Below the pieces are notes generated by a model, which was not told the origin of the DNA, made no database searches, and was given only the letters and a program-made list of their open reading frames with translations. Below, piece by piece: positions 1-5,312 of a stretch of DNA of 5,679 nt (the first letter of the stretch is position 1; every line of letters starts with the position of its first letter). The translations under genes and the position numbers were made by a program. The DNA comes from Sphingopyxis sp. (lineage in GTDB: Bacteria > Pseudomonadota > Alphaproteobacteria > Sphingomonadales > Sphingomonadaceae): positions 1-5,679 of the forward strand of contig JAAUPH010000179.1 of NCBI GenBank assembly GCA_012035435.1, in the 5' to 3' direction.

Positions 1-1195
1 GCTTCCACCAGTTGGGCTAACTCTTCTGGGGGTAGGCTGTTGGCTAACATGGCCAGACTAGATCGACACAAAGCAGCGCGTATCTGCTGTACCAATGCTA
101 TGGCTTGAACAGGCTGGTTTACTACGTAAGCTTGTTTGGCTTGTTCCCACGCCCGATCGACATCATTCAGGAAACCACCATAACTCACATCCAACCACTC
201 CCACGCTCGACGCCCACCCGTTGCTGACCAGCGCATAAAACGCCTCTGCCGGAGCATGGCTGCGTTCCAGATGGTTGGCATAATGGCGCAGCAGGTAGAC
301 CGACGCAGCTTTGTGGTCAAGCTGTTCGGTGTTGAGGGCATCGAGCGTTTGCTTGCCCCAATTGCAAAAACGTTGCTCCCACTTTGCCCTTTCGTCTGAT
401 CCCTGTTCTTCCCAAAAATAGTAGCCCAATCGAGGGTGACAGAATGAATATCCCTGCTTCTTACCATCTCCAATCACCCAAAGCCTGACCAGGGTTATCA
501 GGTTACGCACAAGTAAAAGAGTCGTTTAGCTCTGGTTCTATGGCGGCTAAATCATCTTGGGTGAGTGGAGCAAAGGATGCAGAAAGAATATCGAACAAAC
601 GCCGGAGCGGACGCTGTTCCAATAAAGGGTTGCGCCCTTGTCGTTGCCAAGCATCTTCTTGAGTCTTCCACCATTCCTGAATGTAACCATGTAGCCCAGG
701 CTGAATTATATGCAGTTGCTCAGCACGGAAGAAGGCAACATGATCTGTCTTCTTCTCCAACTCTTCTACATAAAACCTCAATAGCAGCGGGTCGCCTTCG
801 CTCAAGCGGTGCAATTCGCCCACCACATCCACTTTAGTCGCCAGCACGTCCAGCGGGTTGCCCATGGAGGCCAGCGCCTCTTCCACCCCGCGGCGATCCA
901 GCGGTGGCAGGAGGGCGGTGCGCGCCAGTTGTGGATTTTGCCAGCCCAGCGTGGTCGCCCAGCCCTGGGCGTTGGCTTCACCGGCGCGCAGCCGCGCCGT
1001 CACCAAAATGCGCAGGCCATCGGGCGGATCGCCGGGGAAGAGGCTGCGCCCGGGGGTCCAGTCGGCGGCTTCGTCCAGTCCGCCGAGGATCAGCAGCAGC
1101 TGTTTGCCGTCGGGCAGGGAACGGCGCAAATAACTCTGGCAGACCCCTTTCCACTCTTCGGCGGAGAGGGCGGCAGCTTTCATCTCCTCGCCAAA
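1..1195 (-). pseudogene. STAND/NACHT-type signalling ATPase, interior and C-terminal part, broken by two frameshifts
   Basis: The reading enters from GloB near 1195 and runs off the window at base 1, so both ends are missing. In order it shows a Walker B-like strand (LLLILGGLDEA, about 1099-1067), a sensor strand (LRILVTARLRAGE), a segment ending in SEGDPLLLRFY that resembles the GxP region of NACHT/NB-ARC proteins, a winged-helix-like stretch (LRRLFDILSASFAPLTQDDL), then Trp- and Ala-rich helices (KWEQRFCNWGKQTLDAL, LLRHYANHLERSHAP) of the TPR/HEAT kind. The Walker A loop and the N-terminal effector domain would lie upstream and are absent. The frame changes between 506 and 528 and again near 211-220; joining the frames gives ...YALVSNGW then RRAWEWLDVSYGGFLNDVD..., open to base 1. 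STAND proteins are ATP-driven switches, some of them antiviral; a defence role here is only inference. Base composition is uneven: 361-420 has 26 G+C of 60, 1021-1080 has 46 of 60. The broad family is fairly secure, the exact type unknown. Confidence 0.75.
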
Positions 1196-1210
1196 AACGT
1201 TGGCCAGCCG
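1190..1210. other. Junction of block A (STAND ATPase) and block B (gloB)
   Basis: Family similarity to glyoxalase II ends at LAARLANV, and unrelated sequence (FGEEMKAAALSAEEW) begins in the same frame. The true join may be a few bases either side, because both sources are GC-rich here. No direct repeat, insertion sequence end or attachment-like sequence is visible at the join. Confidence 0.7.
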
Positions 1211-1789
1211 CGCCGCCAGCGCGCCGTTGTCGGGCTCGACCGTTACGGCAAAACGCGCATTCGACAGCGTATATTCGTGCGCGCAGTAAACCTGCGTCGC
1301 ATCGGGCAGCGTGGCCAGCGCCTGCATATTGGCAAACATCTGCTCGGCCGTCCCCTCGAACAAACGGCCACAGCCCATGGCAAATAGGGTGTCACCGATG
1401 AAAATCGCCTCATCATCGGCGAAATGATAGGCGATATGCCCGGCGGTATGCGCGGGCACGTCCCACACGCTCGCTGCCACGTCGCCCAGCATCACCATAT
1501 CGCCGCCGCTCACCAGCCGGTCGAGCGTCGGGATGCGCACGGCCTCAGCCATCGGGCCGGTGATGGTGCAACCGGTCGCTGCCTTGATCGCGGCATTGCC
1601 GCCGGTGTGATCGGGGTGCCAATGGGTGTTCCAGATGTCGGTGATGGTCCAGCCGCGCACGGCGGCTTCGGCCAGCACCGGTTCGGCCACCGCCGGATCG
1701 ACCACCATCGTTGCGCCGCTCACAGGCTCGTGCACCAGCCACACATAGTTGTCGCTCAGCACCGGGATGCGGACGATCTCCAGCGCCAT
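1196..1789 (-). CDS. gloB: Hydroxyacylglutathione hydrolase (glyoxalase II), C-terminally truncated
   Basis: Glyoxalase II hydrolyses S-lactoylglutathione to D-lactate and glutathione, the second step of methylglyoxal detoxification in the cytosol. The metallo-beta-lactamase fold is clear: THWHPDH at residues 55-61 (metal ligands H56, H58, D60, H61), PAHTAGH with H114, IGDTLF with the bridging D133, CGRLFEG at 140-146 and CAHEYT with H171. Similarity stops at about residue 198 (LAARLANV). The family is about 240-255 residues long, and the missing C-terminal helical domain carries glutathione-binding residues. The frame continues without a stop into STAND ATPase sequence down to base 503. The ATG lies 2 bases after the gloA stop, so the pair is almost certainly cotranscribed and translationally coupled. 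PAHTAGH replaces the commoner PGHTxGH. The catalytic residues are intact, but as drawn the product would lack its substrate-binding domain. The truncation is probably a join artefact. Confidence 0.93.
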
Positions 1790-1791
1790 CG

Positions 1792-2229
1792 CTACCAGGC
1801 CCCGATATTGGGCATCGACACCCAGGGTTCTTGCGGCGGCAAATGTCCATCCTGAAGCAGCTCGACCGAGATGCCATCGGGCGAGCGGATGAAGGCCATA
1901 TGCCCGTCGCGCGGCGGCCGGTTGATCGTCACACCGGCGTCGATCAGCCGCTGGCAGGTCGCATAAATATCCTCGACCCGGTACGCCAGATGCCCGAAAT
2001 TGCGGCCTCCGGTATAGGTTTCAGCAGCGCCACCGTCAGCGGGCGGCCAATTATAGGTCAGCTCGACCTCCGCCACGCCGGCCTGTCCGGGGCAGGCGAG
2101 GAAGATCAGCGTAAACCTCCCCGCCTCGCTGTCAAAGCGGCGAACTTCCTGAAGGCCGATCAGGTTAAAGAAGGCGACGGTTGCGTCGGGATCGGTAACG
2201 CGGATCATGCTGTGAAGATAGTGAGGCAT
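1792..2229 (-). CDS. gloA: Lactoylglutathione lyase (glyoxalase I)
   Basis: This 145-residue protein isomerises the hemithioacetal of methylglyoxal and glutathione to S-lactoylglutathione, feeding GloB encoded just downstream. It has the vicinal-oxygen-chelate fold with both halves visible. The four expected metal ligands are H6 (YLHSMIRV), E56 (VELTYNW), H80 (NFGHLAY) and E123 (SVELLQ), matching the H/E/H/E set of E. coli GloA. The segment between E56 and H80 is several residues longer than in E. coli. The ATG at 2229 was chosen because MPHYLHSMIRV aligns with the family N-terminus; an in-frame TTG at 2247 would add six residues with no support. No strong Shine-Dalgarno precedes the ATG. The stop is followed after 2 bases by the gloB start. 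The gene is intact, without the frameshifts seen in its neighbours. Confidence 0.95.
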   Translation of the reverse strand: MPHYLHSMIRVTDPDATVAFFNLIGLQEVRRFDSEAGRFTLIFLACPGQAGVAEVELTYNWPPADGGAAETYTGGRNFGHLAYRVEDIYATCQRLIDAGVTINRPPRDGHMAFIRSPDGISVELLQDGHLPPQEPWVSMPNIGAW

Positions 2230-2264
2230 GGTGGCAGTATATCCCAAGCCAGCAGCAAGGAAAG

Positions 2265-2380
2265 CCCCTCCCCTTCAGCGGAGGGGTTGGGGTGGGGGCT
2301 GTCGGGGTAGCGCCATGCAGCGAGTCGCCACACCGATTTGCCGGACCAAGTCTCGCTGCCCTTCCCCTGAAAGCGAGGGG
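2265..2380. repeat. Intergenic inverted pair of GC-rich hairpins (REP-like)
   Basis: This element lies in the 161-base spacer between the thioesterase and gloA. Hairpin one pairs CCCCTCC (2265-2271) with GGAGGGG (2280-2286) around an 8-base loop. Hairpin two pairs CCCCT (2364-2368) with AGGGG (2376-2380). The reverse complement of 2359-2380 matches 2265-2286 at 18 of 22 positions by hand alignment, so the two hairpins are inverted copies of one unit about 100 bases apart. This is the layout of paired REP elements and is common between sphingomonad genes. It may also end the thioesterase transcript. Confidence 0.7.
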
Positions 2381-2390
2381 CGTATTATGG

Positions 2391-2821
2391 TCAATCCCGC
2401 AACGTCCGCCCTTCATATCGCTCAAACATCGCCACCACCGCCTCGGGCACCGGCGTGCTCGGCCCGCGCGCTTCGCTGACATGCACTGACACTTCGACCC
2501 CGGTTGCGCGCAGGTCATCCTTGCCTGCGCCGTGGAGTTCGAACAAAAGGTCATCGAACTGCGCCCGATGCGGCTGCACCGCACGCAAATGTCGATTTCT
2601 TCGTCGAGCAGGATCGGCACCTTATAATCCACCTCGGCGCGCGCGACGTGAAATTCGGCATTGCCCTCACCCTCGTCATACATGCCGACCGCGCGCCAAT
2701 ATTCGGTGATGCCAATGTCGAAATATTCAAGGTAACGGCTGTTGAACACCACCGCCTGCGCGTCTATCTCGGCATAGCGGACGCGTTTAATCTGACTGAA
2801 TTTGAAATCTGGGCGTGCCAT
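2391..2821 (-). CDS. Hot-dog fold acyl-CoA thioesterase (4-hydroxybenzoyl-CoA thioesterase family), one frameshift
   Basis: After correction this is a 143-residue single-domain hot-dog thioesterase that would hydrolyse an acyl-CoA; the substrate cannot be told from sequence. The N-terminal part (MARPDFKFSQ..., RYAEIDAQAVVFNSRYLEY) carries the family signature with the likely catalytic D20, followed by FDIGITEYWRAVG on the long helix. The frame breaks in the A run at 2545-2548 (T run on the coding strand). One extra base there joins ...IGRSSMTF to LFELHGAGKDDL and the C-terminus GPSTPVPEAVVAMFERYEG, restoring a normal-length protein. ATG 2821 is preceded by GAGG at suitable spacing (AAGAGGATTTT then ATG), so upstream in-frame starts are rejected. 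The break is most likely a homopolymer sequencing error. It is flanked on both sides by paired-hairpin repeats, so it is probably a single-gene unit. Confidence 0.88.
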
Positions 2822-2871
2822 AAAATCCTCTTTTTTCCTTGTATAGGAGCGATGGTTCATATCTTTCGTCT

Positions 2872-2951
2872 CCCCCAGCGCAGGCGGGGGCCCAGCTGAT
2901 GCCGGCGCGTAACCGCACATTCAGGAGATGGATTCCCGCCTTCGCGGGAAT
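2872..2951. repeat. Intergenic pair of hairpins (REP-like), including ATTCCCGC/GCGGGAAT
   Basis: This element lies in the 156-base spacer between the alpha/beta hydrolase and the thioesterase. The inner arm ATTCCCGC (2932-2939) pairs perfectly over 8 bases with GCGGGAAT (2944-2951) around a CTTC loop. The second hairpin pairs CCCCC (2872-2876) with GGGGG (2886-2890). The string GGATTCCCGCCTTCGCGGGA is of a type scattered between genes in many proteobacteria, often paired with a CCCCCAGCG...GGGGG unit facing the other way. A terminator role for the hydrolase transcript is possible, although no clear U tract follows. Confidence 0.72.
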
Positions 2952-2977
2952 GACGAAGATTGATCAATAGACCCTGA

Positions 2978-3741
2978 TTACTCGCTCCCACGCATGCCAG
3001 CGACCGCGCTCAGCAGCAAGCCGATGTCGCCCGCCCGCGACAGCCGATGGCCACCATCCTTGATCAGCGTCACGGTGACGGCATCGCTGGCCAGCGCGGC
3101 GGCTAGCTTCAGCGAAATTGTCCACGGCACATCGTCATCGCACTGCCCGTGCAGCAAATGCACGGGGCAGGTAAGGGGGATGGCGCGGTCCAATACCAAA
3201 TTGTCCTGCCCCGACTGCCACAGCGCCTGTGTCGTGACATAGGGCTGGTCGCTGTATGGCGTTTCCTGGAGCAGGACGCCCTCGGTCTGGATGATCGCCT
3301 TTTGCGCGTCGGTGAAACCCCATTCGGTAAAATCCGGTGCGGCAGCGATGCCCACCAGTCCCGCAACGCGGTCCGCATCCAGCGCCAGCGCAGCGAGCAG
3401 CATGACCCATCCGCCCATCGACGATCCCACCAGCACCACCGGACCTGGCACCAACGCGGTGATCAGATCGAGCACGTCACCCTGCCAATCAATCAACGTC
3501 TGATCGGCAAAAACGCCCCCTCCGACAGTCCGCACCCGGCGTAGTCGAGCAACAGACAGCCCTGCCCCCGCGCCGCGCAATCGGCGAGCACGGCGGTCGC
3601 CTTACCCCCCGCCATGTCGGACATATAACCGGGTAGGAAAATGACCGTTGGGCCATTACCCGGCAAATGGCGATAGGCCAAGGCCGGGCGGGCGGGACGG
3701 GCGAGGGAGGGCAGGTTCGGGAAGAGACATACGCGACCCAT
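2978..3741 (-). CDS. Alpha/beta hydrolase, ABHD10-like serine esterase, one frameshift
   Basis: With one base added in the A run at 3509-3513 (T run on the coding strand), the two frames join into a 254-residue alpha/beta hydrolase. The N-terminal half has the oxyanion-side motif VIFLPGYMSDMAGGKA and LLLDYAGCGLSEG. The second half has the nucleophile elbow VGSSMGGW (S108), the acid loop HGQCDDDVPW (D202 in GxxDxxVP) and KDGGHRLS (H232), a complete catalytic triad numbered on the corrected chain. This pattern resembles ABHD10-type esterases and thioesterases; the substrate is unknown and a cytosolic location is expected, as no signal peptide is seen. The start at 3741 is the weakest point: no ribosome site is visible and the first 20 residues (PSLARPARPA) are low in complexity, so the true start may be further in or a further indel may lie there. 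An alternative join in the G run (3515-3519) cannot be excluded. Confidence 0.87.
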
Positions 3742-3742
3742 G

Positions 3743-3875
3743 TCATTGCGAGCGCAGCGACGCTACCCAAATCCTCCGCGGAACGGGGAGGGGAACCAGC
3801 GAAACGGGTGGAGAGGCACGGCCCGTTATCCGCAACGGTGCGTTGCCCCGCTGGTCCCCCTCCCCCGTTTGGGGG
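3743..3875. repeat. Intergenic inverted repeat with terminal hairpins and a CATTGCGAGCGCAGCG unit
   Basis: This fills most of the 152-base spacer between merC and the hydrolase. Arm GAACGGGGAGGGGAACCAGC (from 3781) is inverted as GCTGGTCCCCCTCCCCCGTT near 3850-3869, with about three differences and one gap by hand alignment. Each arm also has its own hairpin: CCTCC (3773-3777) with GGAGG (3787-3791), and CCCCC (3862-3866) with GGGGG (3871-3875) around GTTT. The outer string CATTGCGAGCGCAGCG (3744-3759) is a sequence type familiar between sphingomonad genes. The layout parallels the other two spacers in this block. Confidence 0.7.
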
Positions 3876-3893
3876 ACGATCGAGTTTCGATCA

Positions 3894-4293
3894 TCATTCA
3901 GTCCCCACCGACCCGCGCCAATTCATCCAATGCGCGGTTGCCAGCATCACTGCGCCGGCACTGGTGGCGATCCTGTCATACAGCTCCGGATCGGGCACGG
4001 CGATGGCGCCCTCGTGGAACATCAGGCCCAGCCCCCAGCAGCGCCAGCCCGCCTGCGCCCAACATCGCGATGCCCATGCGCCCATGCCGCCGCCATCCCT
4101 GCCACAGCGCGCTCGCTGCCACCGGAAGCGCCGCCGACAATAGCATCAGATGCAGCCATTCGGGCAGCGCCAAGCCATGCGACATCATCGGCAACAGCGC
4201 TGCGCCCACGGGTACCGCCAGGCAATGGAGCAGGCACAGCGACGAAATTGCCATGCCCAGCTTGTCGAGCCTGTTTTGCATTTTTGCCGCCAT
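3894..4293 (-). CDS. MerC-domain inner-membrane protein, one frameshift
   Basis: MerC-family proteins are small four-helix membrane proteins; MerC itself imports Hg(II), but most chromosomal relatives are uncharacterised and may handle other metals. After removing one base from the C run at 4032-4036 the protein is 132 residues. It shows SSLCLLHC with C20 and C24, a typical first-helix cysteine pair, then hydrophobic segments near 15-36, 46-66, 74-92 and 107-122, and a closing ATAHWMNWR. The join reads ...GGLALLG then LGLMFHEGAIAV. The ATG at 4293 is preceded by GAGGGG about 7 bases upstream; the ATG at 4281 is an alternative. No other mercury genes are present, so mercury resistance is not supported. 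A Zur-like palindrome lies about 60 bases upstream, which would suit a zinc-related role. The frameshift is probably a homopolymer error. Confidence 0.85.
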
Positions 4294-4351
4294 CCCTCGA
4301 CCCCTCGCCACCACGATGCTGATGGCAAATGGGGACTGGATCGCGACGTTC

Positions 4352-4365
4352 AATGATACAACATC
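4352..4365 (-). promoter_or_regulatory. Candidate Zur-like operator upstream of merC
   Basis: The coding-strand string GATGTTGTATCATT matches the palindrome AATGTTATAACATT, the usual core of proteobacterial Zur boxes as I recall it, at 11 of 14 positions. It contains the perfect half-sites TGAT and ATCA. It overlaps the stop codon of the upstream HTH gene and sits in the otherwise featureless 70-base gap before merC. No Zur gene is in the window. This is a motif resemblance only. Confidence 0.35.
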
Positions 4366-4564
4366 ACATAATTCGGTCGCGCAGGAAAATTTCTTCGATC
4401 GTCATCCCAAACACATCGGCAATGCGAAAGGCGAGCGGGAGCGAGGGGTCATATTTCCCCGTCTCGATGGCATTTACCGACTGGCGCGACACACCCAATG
4501 CTTCGGCCAGCTGCTGCTGGTTCCAATTTCGCTCGGCGCGCAGGATTTTAAGACGGTTTTTCAC
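4364..4564 (-). CDS. Small Cro/CI-type (XRE) helix-turn-helix regulator
   Basis: This 66-residue protein is a single DNA-binding domain with no ligand or protease domain. The helix-turn-helix is QQQLAEALGVSRQSVNAIE (residues 16-34), with recognition-helix residues R27, Q28, S29 and N31, followed by TGKYDPSLPLAFRIADVF. It is very close in style to the compact regulators common beside small membrane proteins in bacteria. The start is GTG at 4564 (VKNRLKIL), fixed by homology and by the GTGA overlap with the stop of the membrane protein gene, which indicates translational coupling. A longer in-frame reading to 4675 only shadows the upstream gene. A plausible role is repression of its own two-gene operon, with the membrane partner acting as modulator; this is inferred from the arrangement. 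Confidence 0.93.
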   Translation of the reverse strand: MKNRLKILRAERNWNQQQLAEALGVSRQSVNAIETGKYDPSLPLAFRIADVFGMTIEEIFLRDRIM

Positions 4565-5154
4565 GTTTGCGCCCGCCGCCAGATTTGGCCGATGCCCAGC
4601 CCGACTGCCCAGGCCGGGAAGACCCACCAGCTCGGCACGTCCGGCACGATCCCGAACATTTCCAGAAACCCCCACGCGGTTGCCAGCGCCAGCGTCAGCG
4701 CTGTGGCGACCAGCGCATCCTGCACATATCCGGCGCGCAAATATTCATCCTGTTCCTCCGTCACCAGCCGCGCCATGGTCCAGATCATCCCCAGCACCGG
4801 CACCGCAGGTGACAGTGCGATCACTATAAGCACCGGCCGGGGCCAACCCCCCTGCTCATGCAACCAGATCGCCGCGAACAGCGTGATGCTATAGGCGAAA
4901 CTTGCCAGCAGAAAACGCCGTCCGTACCGGCGCAGCGCGGGCGATCCGCTGCCAGTCAGCTGTTGATAGCGCTCGCTCACGCGAACAAAGGGGATCAGCA
5001 GCAGCATCGCCGCCAGCATCAGCCCGATCACCCAGCCATAGGGCAGGTCGAGCCCGAAACCCGTTGCGGCTGCGCCAAAGGTGCCAACGACAAAGGTTGC
5101 GCCCCACCCCGTCACGCGCCGCTTCGCCGCCGCCGCCACCAGATCACTCTCCAT
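4561..5154 (-). CDS. Six-helix inner-membrane protein of unknown function, coupled to the HTH regulator
   Basis: This 197-residue protein has about six hydrophobic segments, near residues 17-35, 38-57, 80-98, 106-129, 146-170 and 174-192. Basic stretches (RRYGRR at 75-80) and the acidic VTEEQDEYLR loop at 131-140 lie between them. The acidic loop is the most distinctive feature, and similar E/D-rich loops recur in sphingomonad relatives encoded beside XRE regulators. ATG 5154 is preferred because AAAGGG lies 8 bases upstream; ATG 5172 (MERVVAM) is possible and would add six residues. A candidate promoter ends about 30 bases before the start. The stop TGA overlaps the GTG of the regulator gene. 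I do not recognise a biochemical function. A sensor or modulator of the regulator is a reasonable guess from the operon layout. Confidence 0.85.
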   Translation of the reverse strand: MESDLVAAAAKRRVTGWGATFVVGTFGAAATGFGLDLPYGWVIGLMLAAMLLLIPFVRVSERYQQLTGSGSPALRRYGRRFLLASFAYSITLFAAIWLHEQGGWPRPVLIVIALSPAVPVLGMIWTMARLVTEEQDEYLRAGYVQDALVATALTLALATAWGFLEMFGIVPDVPSWWVFPAWAVGLGIGQIWRRAQT

Positions 5155-5185
5155 TGCAACGACCCTTTCCATAAAGACAAGGATC

Positions 5186-5214
5186 CTTTTACAAGTGATG
5201 ATTTTAGAAGTCAA
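5186..5214 (-). promoter_or_regulatory. Candidate sigma-70-type promoter of the membrane protein-HTH operon
   Basis: On the coding strand TTGACT (5214-5209) is followed after exactly 17 bases by TAAAAG (5191-5186). The -35 match is strong and the -10 match partial (4 of 6 to TATAAT). Transcription would start near 5180, giving a leader of about 25 bases before ATG 5154. The flanking strings ACCTGTAAA and ACTTGTAAA form an imperfect direct repeat, one on each side of the -35 box, which could be regulator contacts. Confidence 0.5.
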
Positions 5215-5225
5215 TGACGCTTTAC

Positions 5226-5241
5226 AGGTCATGTTTGACCT
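5226..5241. promoter_or_regulatory. Perfect inverted repeat AGGTCA-TGTT-TGACCT, possible operator
   Basis: A 6-base perfect inverted repeat with a 4-base spacer lies just upstream of the candidate promoter of the membrane protein-HTH operon. Such dyads suit a dimeric helix-turn-helix protein. Its position upstream of the -35 box would fit activation or control of a divergent gene better than simple repression. It also contains the ATG of a possible plus-strand gene (5232). It is short enough to occur by chance. Confidence 0.35.
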
Positions 5242-5261
5242 CGCCGTGCTGCGGGATATGG

Positions 5262-5312
5262 CGGCGCAAGCTCCTCGGCCAGGGGGCGCTTGTGGCCGCC
5301 GCCGCGCCACCA
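5262..5312. other. Junction of block B and block C (tyrosine recombinase)
   Basis: Leftward of this interval lies the promoter region of the membrane protein-HTH operon. Rightward lies recombinase coding sequence cut off before its HxxRH box. Within it CAAGC (5269-5273 region) and GCTTG (about 5288-5292) form only a weak hairpin. No integrase core site or flanking repeat that would explain natural insertion is visible. Confidence 0.55.

Noticed and set aside
809..1387. Plus-strand frame of 192 codons opposite gloB and the ATPase
   Set aside because: It is rich in Gln, Arg and His with no motif, and it crosses the block junction, so it is an antisense shadow.
503..1789. A bifunctional GloB-NTPase fusion enzyme
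   Set aside because: Both partners are truncated at the join and lose essential parts, and the window has other signs of chimerism.
1711..2310. Plus-strand frame of 199 codons over gloA
   Set aside because: It is the exact antisense of gloA and gloB, both of which have complete catalytic signatures.
2228..2390. Small gene in the gloA-thioesterase spacer
   Set aside because: The open frames are short, lack ribosome sites and lie over the paired hairpins.
2545..4036. Programmed ribosomal frameshifting in the thioesterase, hydrolase or merC genes
   Set aside because: There is no canonical slippery heptamer with a supporting structure, and such recoding is not known in these families. Homopolymer error explains all three.
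3894..4293. Mercury resistance operon
   Set aside because: Only a MerC-domain protein is present; there is no merA, merT, merP or MerR-type regulator nearby.
3740..4894. Long plus-strand open frame of 384 codons
   Set aside because: It runs antisense across merC, the HTH gene and part of the membrane gene. The protein is rich in Arg, Ser and Pro with no recognisable domain, as expected for the shadow of GC-rich coding sequence.
5262..5300. Integron attC-like or Xer dif-like site at the recombinase junction
   Set aside because: Only a 5-base CAAGC/GCTTG stem is present, with no RYYYAAC/GTTRRRY boxes and no dif-like arms.
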